A stretch of DNA of 64,000 bases, taken from contig NZ_JAHNZT010000019.1 in assembly GCF_019039035.1 (NCBI RefSeq), positions 90,085 through 154,084 on the forward strand, given 5' to 3'. Positions within the stretch are counted from its first letter, which is position 1, and each line of letters begins with the position of its first letter. Below, in pieces: positions 49,112 to 58,060 of this stretch. This DNA comes from Citreicoccus inhibens (GTDB taxonomy: Bacteria; Myxococcota; Myxococcia; Myxococcales; Myxococcaceae). Both the position numbers and the translations under genes were made by a program. The notes under the pieces are model-generated. The model was not told the DNA's origin and did not search any database. It saw only the letters and a program-made list of their open reading frames with translations.

Positions 49112-52027
49112 TCAGCCGAGCCGGCGCGTCCACCTGTCCTGGGAGGGCGGCGTGGGAGCAGGCGCCCCGCCCACCGTCGGACGCAATGGCAGGCGGACCT
49201 CCACTCGCGTCCCCTCGCCCGGCTTGCTCGACACGCCGATGCGCCCTCCGTGCTGGAGGATGATGCGCCGGCTCAGCGCGAGCCCCAGCCCCGTGCCCTC
49301 TCCGGCCGCGCGGGTGGAGAAGAAGGGCTGGAAGATGCGCTCCATGTCCTCGGGGCGGATGCCCACGCCCGTGTCGGTGAAGGACACGAGCACCTCGTCG
49401 CCCTCGCGCGCGGTGGCCACGCGCACCCGCCCGCTCTCCCCCACGGCGCGCAGCGCGTTGTCGAGCAGGTTGAGCCACACCTGGTTGAGCGTGCCCGGGT
49501 CCCCCAGCACGGGCTCCGAGCAGTGGTACGCGCGCTCCACCACCACGCCCGGCGGCACCTTCCAGCCCAGCACGCTCAGCGTGGAGTCCAGCGCGGCGTC
49601 CAGGCGCACCGCCACGGGCTTCTCCGCCGTGCGGACAAAGGACAAGAGCGACTCGGCGAGGTGGCGGATGCGCTGACCGCACTCCTCCATCACCTCCAGC
49701 ATGGCCACGCCCATGTCGGGGTCCGTGCCCTGCCCGCCCTGCACCACTTCCTTCAGCGGCACCAGCGCGTTCATCAAGCCGTTGAGCGGGTTGCGCACCT
49801 CGTGCGCGAAGCCCGACGTCAAAAGACCGATGGCCGCCAGCCGCTCGTTCTCCGCCGCGCGCACCGCGGCCTCGCGCAGGCGCAGCTGCGTCTCCACACG
49901 GGCCAGCAGCTCGCGAGGACTGAAGGGCTTGCCCAGGTAGTCATTGGCCCCCGAGCCCAACGCCTCCACCTTGGCGGACACATCCTGACGCGCGGTGAGC
50001 AGGATGAAGGGGATGTCCACCGTCTGCGGCGACGCGCGCAGCACGTCCAGGAGCTGGAGGCCGGACATCACCGGCATCATCACGTCGGAGAGCACCAGGT
50101 CCGGATGCTCGGTCATCGCGCGCTGCCGGCCCTCCTCGCCGTTGGACGCCTCCAGCACGCGGTAGTGCTGCTCCAGGATGCCCGCGATGAACGCGCGAAT
50201 CTCGTGGTCGTCCTCCACCACCAGCACGCGCGGCGCGCGCTGATCCGGCCCCGGGTGGTCATGCGGCGCCGAGGAGGGAGCCGCGGTGGGCGCCTGGGTC
50301 GACAGCGAGGGGAAGTTGCCAGAGATGCGGCGGTCGCGGCGCACCGGGACATCCTGGCGTCGGCGCTCGCGCAGCTCGTCGCGCACGTGCGCCGTGCCCT
50401 TCGGCAACCGCACGTGGAAGTTGGAGCCTCGGCCCACCTCGCTCATCACCGAGATGCCACCCGAGTGCAGCTCCAGCGTCTCCTTCACCAGCGCGAGGCC
50501 AATGCCCGTGCCGCCAAACCGGCGCGTGCCGGACGTGTCCGCCTGAGCGAACCGATCGAAGATGACGGCGAGGTCGCGCTGCGCGATGCCCGGCCCCGTG
50601 TCCACCACCTCCACGTGCACGTCCGTGTCGTCCTCGCGCACGCGCACCGTGACGCGGCCCGCCTGGGTGAACTTGAGCGCGTTGGACACCAGGTTCTGGA
50701 ACACGATGTCAATGCGCTCGCTGTCCACGTGCACCGGCGAGACGGTCTGCCCATCCAGCACCAGCTCCACGCCCTGCTTCTCCGCCATGGTGCGGAACGG
50801 CAGGAGCAGCGTGGTGAGGAAGCCGTGCAGCTCCAGCGGGTGGTAGCGCAAGCGCACCTTGCCGGACTCGAGCTGCGCCAGGTCCAGCAGGTTGTTGATG
50901 AGCCGCAGGAGGCGCTGCGCGCTGCGGTCCATGGTGGCCAGGTGCTGGCGCAGCACCTCGGGCAGCTCCTCCGGCGCCTTCTTCTGGAGCGACTCCAGCG
51001 ACAGGAGGATGAGCGTGAGCGGCGTGCGCAGCTCATGGCTCACGTTGTCGAAGAACTCGCTCTTGACGCGATCCAACTCCTGCTGCCGCACGAGCGCGGC
51101 CTCCAGCTTGGAGTTGGCCTCGGACAGCTCGCGCGTGCGCGCCTCGACGCGGTCCTCCAGCTCCAGGTTGGTGCGGAAGATCTCCTCGTTGCGCCGCTGC
51201 AGGTCCTCCAGCGAGCGCTTGAGCCCTTGATGCTGCTCGTTGAGCTGCAGGTCCTTGCGCTCCAGCTCCGCGCGCGTGTCCAGCCACGCGCCCAGCGCGG
51301 AGCCCGTCAACGCGAACGCGCCCACGGAGAAGCCCGCCGGCCCGAGCGCGAGCGCATGCGCCATCAATCCGCCCACCACGCCCACCAACCCGCCCACATA
51401 GCGGCGCCACGCCACCGGCGGCAACGCCTGCCAGCGCAGGTGGTACTCACAACAGGGCGCGCCCTCCACGTGGCACTGCGTCTCGCGCACCTCCGCGGGC
51501 GCCAGGTCCCAGATGGTGGGCAGCGACGCGAAGTTGCCCATGCGCGCGCGGCACAGGTTGCGGCCGTGCTCGGGGATGCGCGACGTGTAGCGCAGCACCA
51601 TCTGGTCGCTGCCCATCTGCACGATGCGGAAGGTGCCCACCCGGTTGAAGGTGGGCCCCAGCTCCACGGTGCGCTCGTAGCAGACGGCCGGCGTCGCGAG
51701 CGCCTTGAGCATGTAGTACGCGAAGCCCATGGCGCCGGGGCTCGCGATGCGCATGCCCGCCTTCGTCGCGAACTCCGGGTCCCCCGAGTCGCGCACCATG
51801 AGGTCCAACATGGACTCCACGAAGCGCAGCGACACGAAGTGAGACAGCGTCTCCACGTAGCTCAGTGGCAACGGCAGCTTCTCGCGCGCCCACAGCGCGG
51901 CCAGCCGCTCGCGGCCATAGGCCTCCTCGAAGTGCAGGAGGAAGCCGCGCAGGGTCCGGACGCTGATCTCCGGGGTATCGGCGGGGACTGGCGCCAGGTC
52001 GTCCGGCGCCGCGCCTCCCGACGTCAT
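49112..52027 (-). CDS. Hybrid sensor histidine kinase with two kinase cores around one receiver
   Basis: A 971-residue signalling protein. The N-terminal sensor (1-210) looks V4R-like, with the terminal CHVEGAPCCEYHLRW. Two short hydrophobic segments follow (about 215-250), then a coiled coil. Kinase core 1 has the phosphorylatable His331 in NVSHELRTPLTL and a HATPase domain. A receiver with Asp648 (LVLSDVMMPVMSG) follows. Kinase core 2 has His742 (FAHEVRNPLNGL) and a HATPase with NLLDNALRAV, TDTGVGI and GTGLGLAL. Two complete cores in one chain are unusual. Its ATG overlaps the methyltransferase stop (ATGA). The partners are the methyltransferase and PilZ/GNAT genes upstream. Confidence 0.9.
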   Translation of the reverse strand: MTSGGAAPDDLAPVPADTPEISVRTLRGFLLHFEEAYGRERLAALWAREKLPLPLSYVETLSHFVSLRFVESMLDLMVRDSGDPEFATKAGMRIASPGAMGFAYYMLKALATPAVCYERTVELGPTFNRVGTFRIVQMGSDQMVLRYTSRIPEHGRNLCRARMGNFASLPTIWDLAPAEVRETQCHVEGAPCCEYHLRWQALPPVAWRRYVGGLVGVVGGLMAHALALGPAGFSVGAFALTGSALGAWLDTRAELERKDLQLNEQHQGLKRSLEDLQRRNEEIFRTNLELEDRVEARTRELSEANSKLEAALVRQQELDRVKSEFFDNVSHELRTPLTLILLSLESLQKKAPEELPEVLRQHLATMDRSAQRLLRLINNLLDLAQLESGKVRLRYHPLELHGFLTTLLLPFRTMAEKQGVELVLDGQTVSPVHVDSERIDIVFQNLVSNALKFTQAGRVTVRVREDDTDVHVEVVDTGPGIAQRDLAVIFDRFAQADTSGTRRFGGTGIGLALVKETLELHSGGISVMSEVGRGSNFHVRLPKGTAHVRDELRERRRQDVPVRRDRRISGNFPSLSTQAPTAAPSSAPHDHPGPDQRAPRVLVVEDDHEIRAFIAGILEQHYRVLEASNGEEGRQRAMTEHPDLVLSDVMMPVMSGLQLLDVLRASPQTVDIPFILLTARQDVSAKVEALGSGANDYLGKPFSPRELLARVETQLRLREAAVRAAENERLAAIGLLTSGFAHEVRNPLNGLMNALVPLKEVVQGGQGTDPDMGVAMLEVMEECGQRIRHLAESLLSFVRTAEKPVAVRLDAALDSTLSVLGWKVPPGVVVERAYHCSEPVLGDPGTLNQVWLNLLDNALRAVGESGRVRVATAREGDEVLVSFTDTGVGIRPEDMERIFQPFFSTRAAGEGTGLGLALSRRIILQHGGRIGVSSKPGEGTRVEVRLPLRPTVGGAPAPTPPSQDRWTRRLG

Positions 52028-52839
52028 GGCTTGGTCCCTTCCGTGGTCAGCACCACGGCGTACTTGAAGGTCTCCTCGTCGCGCAGCATCTCCAGGAACG
52101 CGTCGCGGAACTGCGTGTAGGCCGCCTCCCCGCCCAGCGCGGGCACCCCAATGGGCTTGAGCACGTCGAAGCGCAGCGACCAGTCCGCCACCATGGCGTC
52201 ATCCGCGCGGCCGCCCACCACGTAGAACGGAGACAGGTGCACGCGCACGTCGCGCAGGCCGTGCTGGCGGAACAGGTGGTAGAGCTTGCGCCCCACGTTC
52301 AGGTCCAACCCCTGCTCCGTCAGCGCGCGCATCAGCTTCTCGGTGCCGTCGCGCAGCAGCGCGGGGAAGGGCCAGTTGAGCAGCCCCACCCCGTCGATGT
52401 CCGCCACCACCACCTTGCCGCCCGGCCGCGTCACCCGGATGAGCTCATCGAGCGCCGTCTCCGGATCCCGCAGGTACTCGAAGACGTACTGGCACCACGT
52501 GTAGTCGAAGTGATCCGACGGAAGTCCCGTCTGGGCCAGGGACGCGGGCAGGCCCGATTGAGGCAACGCCGCGCAGACCAGCTCCACGTTGTCCATCCCG
52601 TGCAGCACCCGCGCGGCCTCTTCCAACCGAGGCTCGCTGGGATCCAACGCGACGACCCGCCCCTCTGGCCCCACCATGCGCACCAACGACGCGGTGATGG
52701 CTCCGGGGCCACAGCCCGCGTCGAGCACCACCGCGCCCGGGCGCAGCCCCGTCACCCGCAAGCGCTCCAGACTCGGAGAGGAGCGCTCCTGCTCCAGCAG
52801 CCGCCGCGCCTCGGAATCCGACTCCATCAGATAGGTCAT
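52024..52839 (-). CDS. Class I SAM-dependent methyltransferase
   Basis: A 271-residue Rossmann-fold methyltransferase. The SAM-binding motif I is VVLDAGCGPGAITASL, motif II VVALDP, motif III near AALPQSG and motif IV around FDYTWCQYVFEYLRDPE. The ATG at 52839 (MTYLMESDSEARRLLEQE) is used because it overlaps the upstream gene's stop and begins the domain; the open frame beyond it runs through the PilZ gene. It is translationally coupled at both ends (ATGA overlaps) with the PilZ/GNAT protein and the hybrid kinase. The substrate is unknown; a small molecule or a protein of this pathway are both possible. Confidence 0.87.
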   Translation of the reverse strand: MTYLMESDSEARRLLEQERSSPSLERLRVTGLRPGAVVLDAGCGPGAITASLVRMVGPEGRVVALDPSEPRLEEAARVLHGMDNVELVCAALPQSGLPASLAQTGLPSDHFDYTWCQYVFEYLRDPETALDELIRVTRPGGKVVVADIDGVGLLNWPFPALLRDGTEKLMRALTEQGLDLNVGRKLYHLFRQHGLRDVRVHLSPFYVVGGRADDAMVADWSLRFDVLKPIGVPALGGEAAYTQFRDAFLEMLRDEETFKYAVVLTTEGTKP

Positions 52840-55247
52840 GCCGCCGTCTCGTGCCCTTCCAGGGTCGCCTCGTCCTCTTGTGGACGCGACAGACGCTCGA
52901 AGACGGAGACGAGCTGGTTGTTCCACTCGCGCGCCAGCGTCCGATGAATGCTCCACTCGAACACGCGCCCGAGGTTCTGGAAGCCCAGCGTCGCCAGCAG
53001 GGAGAGGTCCCCGTCCTCGGCCAGGCACTCTGCCACGGGCCGGCCCCGCTCGGCCATCCGCCGCGAGGCATGCGCCACCAACGCGCGCCGCACCTCGTTC
53101 GCATGCGGTGACGCCGGGTCGGGAATGACCATCCAGAATGCGTTGAACCACTCCGCCCAAAACAAGCCTGGAGTCATGGATTCCATGACAACCATTCCAA
53201 GAGGCCCGGAAGGCCCGTCCACCACGGCGAACTCGCGTCCGCGCTCGAGGCCCTGCTCGGCGTAGCGGCGCGACAGCGTCGTGAGGCGCATCTCGTCGCC
53301 GAGCAAGTCCGTGCTGCGCAGGCGGACGATGTCCTGATGCTCGCGCAGGTAGGCCTCCAGCCAGGCCACGTCCTCCTCGGCGGCGGGGCGCACGCGCCAC
53401 GCGCCTGGATCCATCGCCAGCGCGCGCTGGATGGGGATGCGGCACGGCGTATAGGCGTGGAGGCTGCTGAGCCCCGGGCGCTGCATGCGCGCCGCGATGC
53501 CGCCGAAGATGCGCGCGCTCCAGCGGTTGTGGCCGCGCCAGAGTCCGCGCAGGTAATCGATGTCACCGAGCGACTCGGCGTAGTCGACCGCGAGGCTCAC
53601 CAGGTCCTGCGAGATGGACTCCTGACGGTGATAGCCCGGGCGGACCACGAGGTGCTGAGACATCCACGTGCGCGAGTAGATGCGCAGGCCCGAGGAGTGG
53701 CCGCGCAAGTCGCCATCGCGCTCGAACACCAGCGTCTTGGACAGGCCGTGGCGCCCGTCACCGAGCATGCGGTGTGAATCCTCCAGCGTGGTGAGCGCGG
53801 GCCCGCCCTCCAGCGGATAGTCCGGGAAGCGCACCCGCGCGGCGCGGAACATGTCCCAGATGGCCGGGAACGGGAGCATCGAGCCGTCGTGGATGAAGGG
53901 GCAGCGCGCGTGGATGAAGGCCTCCATGATGGCCCGGTGCGCCACGTCATCCAGCTCGTCGAAGCGCACGCCGCAGCGGCGCGGCCGCTCCATGGTGCGC
54001 GTCTCATCCGAGTGCGCCAGCGGGCCGGTGTCCACCACATGTCCGCGACACCGCGCGGTGCTGCCTCCGGGCAGGTGCAGCGTGAGCGCGTCCAACCGCA
54101 GGCCCGGCGGATACACCTCGTGCCCCGCGTCGAACGAGAAGGCCACGCCGCCCACGTGGAGATCCAAGAGCGGGCGGTACACCTCCTCGCCGGTGAGCGG
54201 CGCCACGAACGAGATGGCGAAGGGCCGATCCGGCGTGGAGCGAAAGCGCAGGCTGTTGCGGCGGTGGTACTCGGTCAACGAGCGCGGGATGGCCACCGCG
54301 AGCACCGCGCCGTCCTGGCTGAGCACCGCCGTGGTGCCCACGTGGCTCATGCCGCCCAGGTCGAAGCACAGCTGCACCATGTCCCCGGGGTTGAACAGCT
54401 CCGCGGTGTGGCGCTGCTCGGACAGCAGGAGGCGCGTGGACTCCATGGCGAAGCGCGCATGGCCAAAGTCCACCAGCCGGTTGCCCTCGTGGCTGCGCAG
54501 CGAAAACGCCGCCCCGCGCCGCACCGCCCGCCGCAAGAGCCCGTGGATGGCCACGCGGTCCTGGAGCACCGCCGACAGCGAGCCCTCCTCCGCACGCGGC
54601 GGCCGCTCCATGGACACGCCCAGGTGGTGGCCCCCCGCGCCGTTCATCGCGCGCAGCACGCGCACCGTGGCGCCCACCGCGTTCAGCACCGGCGTCCCGT
54701 CGCGCCGCGTCAGCACCAGGCCCTCCAGCCGCGTGCCGGGCGTGAGGCGCTCCACGTGCACGCCGCCCATCAGATGCAAGCCCACGCCCCCCGTCCCCAC
54801 GTCGGCCACCTCCGCCTGGTAGCGCACGCCCCCGGCCTCGAAGTGCGCCATGAAGGGCTCGGCGGGGTCGCGCCGCCCCGAGCCGCGCACCTGCATGAGC
54901 TCGTGGAGCGCCTTGCGCAGCGCGTCCAGCGGCTCCTCCTCCAGGGTGAAGAACATGTGGCCCGCGGCCGCCAGGTCCACCAGCTCCTGCTGCACCTGGA
55001 CCGTCCGCCGAGGGCACAGCACCACGCGCACCGCCCGGGGCGCGGACCGCTCCAGGTCCTTGAGCAACCGCGGGAAGAGCTCCGGGGTCGTCAACACCAG
55101 GGCGGGCGGAGTCCGGACCAGAAATTTCGAAGCATCCAAGCGGTTGGTCGCTTCGATAACTTCATATTCCGCCAGGATTTCTCGGAGTTGAGCACGGCGC
55201 TCCGCGCTCGGATGGACGACCAGGACAGCACGCGTGGACACGCTCAT
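52836..55247 (-). CDS. Degenerate receiver - PilZ - PilZ - GNAT-like fusion protein
   Basis: An 803-residue protein. Residues 1-110 have a receiver-like fold (STRAVLVVHPSAERR), but the acidic pair is missing and the phospho-Asp position is Thr (ALVLTTPE), so it is a pseudo-receiver. Two PilZ-like domains follow: about 128-270 (DVGTGGVGL) and about 330-440 (RRNSLRFRS then DLHVGGVAF), where the RxxxR of c-di-GMP binding is present in the second. Two GNAT-like segments lie at about 470-620 and 625-790 (REFAVVDGPSGPLGMVVME). The ATG at 55247 has a strong GAGGAGG. It is the first gene of the operon with the methyltransferase and kinase. Domain assignment beyond PilZ is tentative. Confidence 0.8.
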   Translation of the reverse strand: MSVSTRAVLVVHPSAERRAQLREILAEYEVIEATNRLDASKFLVRTPPALVLTTPELFPRLLKDLERSAPRAVRVVLCPRRTVQVQQELVDLAAAGHMFFTLEEEPLDALRKALHELMQVRGSGRRDPAEPFMAHFEAGGVRYQAEVADVGTGGVGLHLMGGVHVERLTPGTRLEGLVLTRRDGTPVLNAVGATVRVLRAMNGAGGHHLGVSMERPPRAEEGSLSAVLQDRVAIHGLLRRAVRRGAAFSLRSHEGNRLVDFGHARFAMESTRLLLSEQRHTAELFNPGDMVQLCFDLGGMSHVGTTAVLSQDGAVLAVAIPRSLTEYHRRNSLRFRSTPDRPFAISFVAPLTGEEVYRPLLDLHVGGVAFSFDAGHEVYPPGLRLDALTLHLPGGSTARCRGHVVDTGPLAHSDETRTMERPRRCGVRFDELDDVAHRAIMEAFIHARCPFIHDGSMLPFPAIWDMFRAARVRFPDYPLEGGPALTTLEDSHRMLGDGRHGLSKTLVFERDGDLRGHSSGLRIYSRTWMSQHLVVRPGYHRQESISQDLVSLAVDYAESLGDIDYLRGLWRGHNRWSARIFGGIAARMQRPGLSSLHAYTPCRIPIQRALAMDPGAWRVRPAAEEDVAWLEAYLREHQDIVRLRSTDLLGDEMRLTTLSRRYAEQGLERGREFAVVDGPSGPLGMVVMESMTPGLFWAEWFNAFWMVIPDPASPHANEVRRALVAHASRRMAERGRPVAECLAEDGDLSLLATLGFQNLGRVFEWSIHRTLAREWNNQLVSVFERLSRPQEDEATLEGHETAA

Positions 55248-55615
55248 ACGTCCTCCTCGTACCGGGGACTGCCTCCAGCCCCGGACCGCATAACTCACCA
55301 GGTAGGGAGAACGTGGGCACCCCAGCCCGCGGACGCCTGAGGACAGACGCGGGCCCAGGGAGTCGTTCTCCCTTGATCATCCTGGAAACAGGACAAACAA
55401 GTTTTTCTTAAGTCAGGATGCAGGACGGCGGGAAACGTGGGCGCATCTTAACGAACCCAGCAGCGGGGCCTAGAGGGGCCATGCGGCACGCACTCCGGGG
55501 GTGTCATCCGACCGTCGGAACCCGCTGCGCGTGTGGGCGGCCAGGGGGGCGGGACGTGAGGCTGGCTCCCATCCGGCATGCCGGTTAAATGACGCTCCAG
55601 CGAGGGAGGCCCCCG
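55248..55615. other. 368-bp divergent region between the PilZ operon and nadA with inverted repeats
   Basis: On the PilZ side AGGGAGAACG (55304-55313) and CGTTCTCCCT (55364-55373) are a perfect 10-bp inverted repeat, with CCCGCG/CGCGGG nested inside (55326-55353). CCGGGG/CCCCGG (55262-55284) forms a hairpin next to the ribosome-binding site. A short AT-rich stretch (55384-55420) may hold the promoter. On the nadA side a CCGGCATGCCGG palindrome lies at 55573-55584. I see no extra gene. Confidence 0.5.
55573..55584 (+). promoter_or_regulatory. Palindromic operator candidate upstream of nadA
   Basis: CCGGCATGCCGG is a perfect 12-bp palindrome, 31 bp before the nadA ATG and just upstream of its GAGGGAGG ribosome-binding site. 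NAD genes are often controlled by repressors, but no known motif is matched. Confidence 0.3.
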
Positions 55616-56548
55616 ATGGGCGTCGCAGTCGACTTGGAGCGGGAGATCGCGGAGCTCAAGCGCTCCATGAACGCGGTCATCCTGGCGCACTACTACCAGG
55701 AGAGCGAGGTCCAGGACGTCGCGGACTTCGTGGGGGACAGTCTGGCGCTCGCGCAGGCGGCGGCCACGACGCGCGCGGACGTCATCGTGTTCTGCGGCGT
55801 GCACTTCATGGCCGAGACCGCGAAGATCCTCAACCCGGGCAAGCAGGTGTTGCTGCCGGACCTGAAGGCCGGCTGCTCGTTGTCGGACCGCTGCCCACCC
55901 GCCGCGTTCCAGGCGTTCAAGGCGCAGCATCCGGATGCCTTCGTGGTGAGCTACGTGAACAGCTCCGCCGCGGTGAAGGCGATGAGCGACGTCATCTGCA
56001 CGTCCTCGAACGCGGTGAAGATCGTCAACCGCATCCCCAAGGACCGCCGCATCCTGTTCGCGCCGGACCAGCACCTGGGCCGCCACGTGATGAAGGAGAC
56101 CGGGCGGGACATGGTGCTGTGGCCGGGCAGTTGCATCGTCCATGAGATCTTCAGCGAGAAGAAGCTCGTGCAGCTCAAGGTCGAGCACCCGGACGCGCGC
56201 GTGGTGGCCCATCCCGAGTGCGAGCAGGCCGTGCTGCGCCACGCGGACTTCATCGGATCCACCAAGGCCATCCTGGACCACGTGGTGACGAGCCCCGCCG
56301 AGAAGTTCATCGTGGTGACCGAGGCGGGCATCCTCCACCAGATGAAGAAGGGCGCGCCGCACAAGACCTTCATCCCGGCGCCGCCGGACAACGGGTGCGC
56401 GTGCAACGAGTGCCCGTACATGCGACTCAACACGTTGGAGAAGCTCTACCGGTGCATGAAGGACCGGACGCCCGAGCTGGTGCTGCCACTGGACCTGCAG
56501 GGTGCGGCGCTCGCGCCCCTGACGCGCATGTTGGAGTGGTCGCGGTAG
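55616..56548 (+). CDS. nadA: Quinolinate synthase A
   Basis: A 310-residue [4Fe-4S] enzyme that condenses iminoaspartate with dihydroxyacetone phosphate to quinolinate in NAD synthesis. The conserved N-terminal [24 protein letters not shown] and [14 protein letters not shown] are present. Cluster ligands are the Cys of [10 protein letters not shown], of WPGSCIVHE and of [11 protein letters not shown]. The ATG at 55616 has GAGGGAGG seven bases upstream. The length is normal for the short NadA class. No nadB or nadC is in the window. Confidence 0.97.
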   Translation: MGVAVDLEREIAELKRSMNAVILAHYYQESEVQDVADFVGDSLALAQAAATTRADVIVFCGVHFMAETAKILNPGKQVLLPDLKAGCSLSDRCPPAAFQAFKAQHPDAFVVSYVNSSAAVKAMSDVICTSSNAVKIVNRIPKDRRILFAPDQHLGRHVMKETGRDMVLWPGSCIVHEIFSEKKLVQLKVEHPDARVVAHPECEQAVLRHADFIGSTKAILDHVVTSPAEKFIVVTEAGILHQMKKGAPHKTFIPAPPDNGCACNECPYMRLNTLEKLYRCMKDRTPELVLPLDLQGAALAPLTRMLEWSR

Positions 56549-56629
56549 GGCCGGGTCACACTGTCGCGGGGGCGGACATTCGCCAACTCCCGCCTTGCGC
56601 CGGGCGAGCCAGGGTGCAATGGAGAGCCC

Positions 56630-57232
56630 GTGGCCTTCCGATTTCTCGCAGTTCCAGGGCATCGCCTGACGGATTCGTCGCAGACGCTGCCGGATGATGA
56701 GCGCCTCGAGCCGGAGCTCCCTCCGATGCACGAGGCCGTGGAGCGCGCCCTCACCGGCGCTGAGTTCCGCGACGAGCGCGCCCGGGACCGGCTTCGCGCC
56801 CTGCTGCAAGGCGACCGTCCTCCTGCCCACGGCTCCCCTGGCGCGGGCTATGGCCCGAGCGCCGTGTTCGCGCAGCCGCCCCAGGACCTGCCCGCCCTGC
56901 TGCGCCTGGCCGACGAGTTGGAAGCGCTGGCCCGGCGCGAGTCCGGTGAACGCGCCCTGGTATGGAAGTGCGCCGAGTGCGGCGCGCGCTACGCCGTCCC
57001 GGTCGCGCTGGTGCGGCAGGTGTCCATCCGCTGTGAGCGCTGCGGCACGCCCGTGGAGCTCAACGCGGCCCGGAGCCTCGGAGAGGAAGCCCTCATCGAC
57101 CCCTTCCAGGGCGCGGTGAACGCGGGCCGGCGCCAGTTGGCCGCCTTCTTCCGTGAGGCCATGGCCCGAGGGTGGCCGGTGCTCGTCGCCGAGGGCGCGC
57201 GCGCGGGGCGCTCGAAGGCCCCCTCCGCCTGA
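56630..57232 (+). CDS. Hypothetical protein with C-terminal zinc-ribbon
   Basis: A 200-residue protein. Its first about 100 residues are Pro/Glu-rich and helical (MHEAVERALTG, PALLRLADELEAL). The C-terminal half has a zinc-ribbon with Cys114, 117, 135 and 138 (WKCAECGAR and IRCERCGTP), similar to the MJ0042-type finger found in myxobacterial regulators, followed by a short helical tail. The start is the GTG at 56630, four bases after GGAGAG. It sits between nadA and a methyltransferase gene on the same strand with 81 and 15 bp gaps. The role is unknown; RNA or protein binding is possible. Confidence 0.65.
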   Translation: MAFRFLAVPGHRLTDSSQTLPDDERLEPELPPMHEAVERALTGAEFRDERARDRLRALLQGDRPPAHGSPGAGYGPSAVFAQPPQDLPALLRLADELEALARRESGERALVWKCAECGARYAVPVALVRQVSIRCERCGTPVELNAARSLGEEALIDPFQGAVNAGRRQLAAFFREAMARGWPVLVAEGARAGRSKAPSA

Positions 57233-57247
57233 TAGGGTGCGCCGCCC

Positions 57248-58060
57248 ATGCGGCGTGCGCTCCTCCAGTTGCTGCGGTGTCCCCGATGCAGGCGCTCCCA
57301 CCTGAGCCCTCCGGACGACGCCGCGGTCCTCCACTTCGGCCCTTTGCGTTGTGCGGACTGCGGGGCCAGCTACCCCGTGGCGGAAGGGGTGGCGGACCTG
57401 GTCCTGGAGCCTCCGCGCCTGGGCGCCGTGCAGCGCGGCCTGGAGCAGCGCTGGGTGGCCCGCTCCTTCGAGCGCTACGTGCGCCCCGCCCTTCAGCGCG
57501 CCCTCACCCGCCAACCGCTGGACCGCGAGAGCGAGTACGTCCTCTTGCGCACGCTGCTGGGCCAGCCCGAGGCGCCCGTGCTCGACGTGGGCTGCGGCAC
57601 TGGGTGGGTGGCGAGAAAGCTCGCGCGCGAGCCGGGCTTCCCGCCCGTGTTGGGCCTGGACGTGTCACGGGCCATGCTGGAGGAGGGCGTGGGGCAGGCG
57701 CGCGAGGACGGCGCGGCGGTGGACTTCCTGCGCGCCGAGGCCCCTGCCCTACCGTTCCAGGACGCGTCCCTGGGCGCGGTGCTGATGGCGGGCTCGCTCC
57801 ACTTCGTGGAGGACCTGGGCCGGCTGTTGTTGGAAGTGGCCCGCGTGCTGCGCCCGGAAGGCCGCTGGGTGGCGGCCACCTATCTGCCGCCGGCCCGGCC
57901 CGCCGCCGCGCTCCATCGCAGCGCGGGGCTTCATCCACGCACCGAGGCATCCCTCAAGGCGGCGGCGAGCGCGGCGGGGCTGGTGCGCTTCGAGCGCGTC
58001 TCCCTGCCGCCGCTGCTGGTGGTGAAGGCCCAGAAGGGCTCGGCGCAGACGCCTAGATGA
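57248..58060 (+). CDS. Methyltransferase with N-terminal zinc-binding domain (RlmA/Trm112-like layout)
   Basis: A 270-residue protein. The N-terminal zinc domain has CPRC at 11-14 and CADC near residue 35 (RCADCGASYPV), the arrangement of rRNA methyltransferase RlmA and Trm112-like domains. The C-terminal Rossmann methyltransferase shows motif I VLDVGCGTGWVARKL and motif IV around AVLMAGSLHFVEDLG. It probably methylates an RNA or a small molecule; the assignment to 23S rRNA is inferred only from layout. It starts 15 bp after the zinc-ribbon gene and overlaps the convergent small gene by 8 bp. Confidence 0.8.
   Translation: MRRALLQLLRCPRCRRSHLSPPDDAAVLHFGPLRCADCGASYPVAEGVADLVLEPPRLGAVQRGLEQRWVARSFERYVRPALQRALTRQPLDRESEYVLLRTLLGQPEAPVLDVGCGTGWVARKLAREPGFPPVLGLDVSRAMLEEGVGQAREDGAAVDFLRAEAPALPFQDASLGAVLMAGSLHFVEDLGRLLLEVARVLRPEGRWVAATYLPPARPAAALHRSAGLHPRTEASLKAAASAAGLVRFERVSLPPLLVVKAQKGSAQTPR

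Noticed and set aside
49058..52120. A 1020-codon open frame on the plus strand opposite the hybrid kinase gene.
   Set aside because: Its translation is a low-complexity Arg/His/Ala mixture with no domain, while the minus-strand frame has complete kinase motifs.
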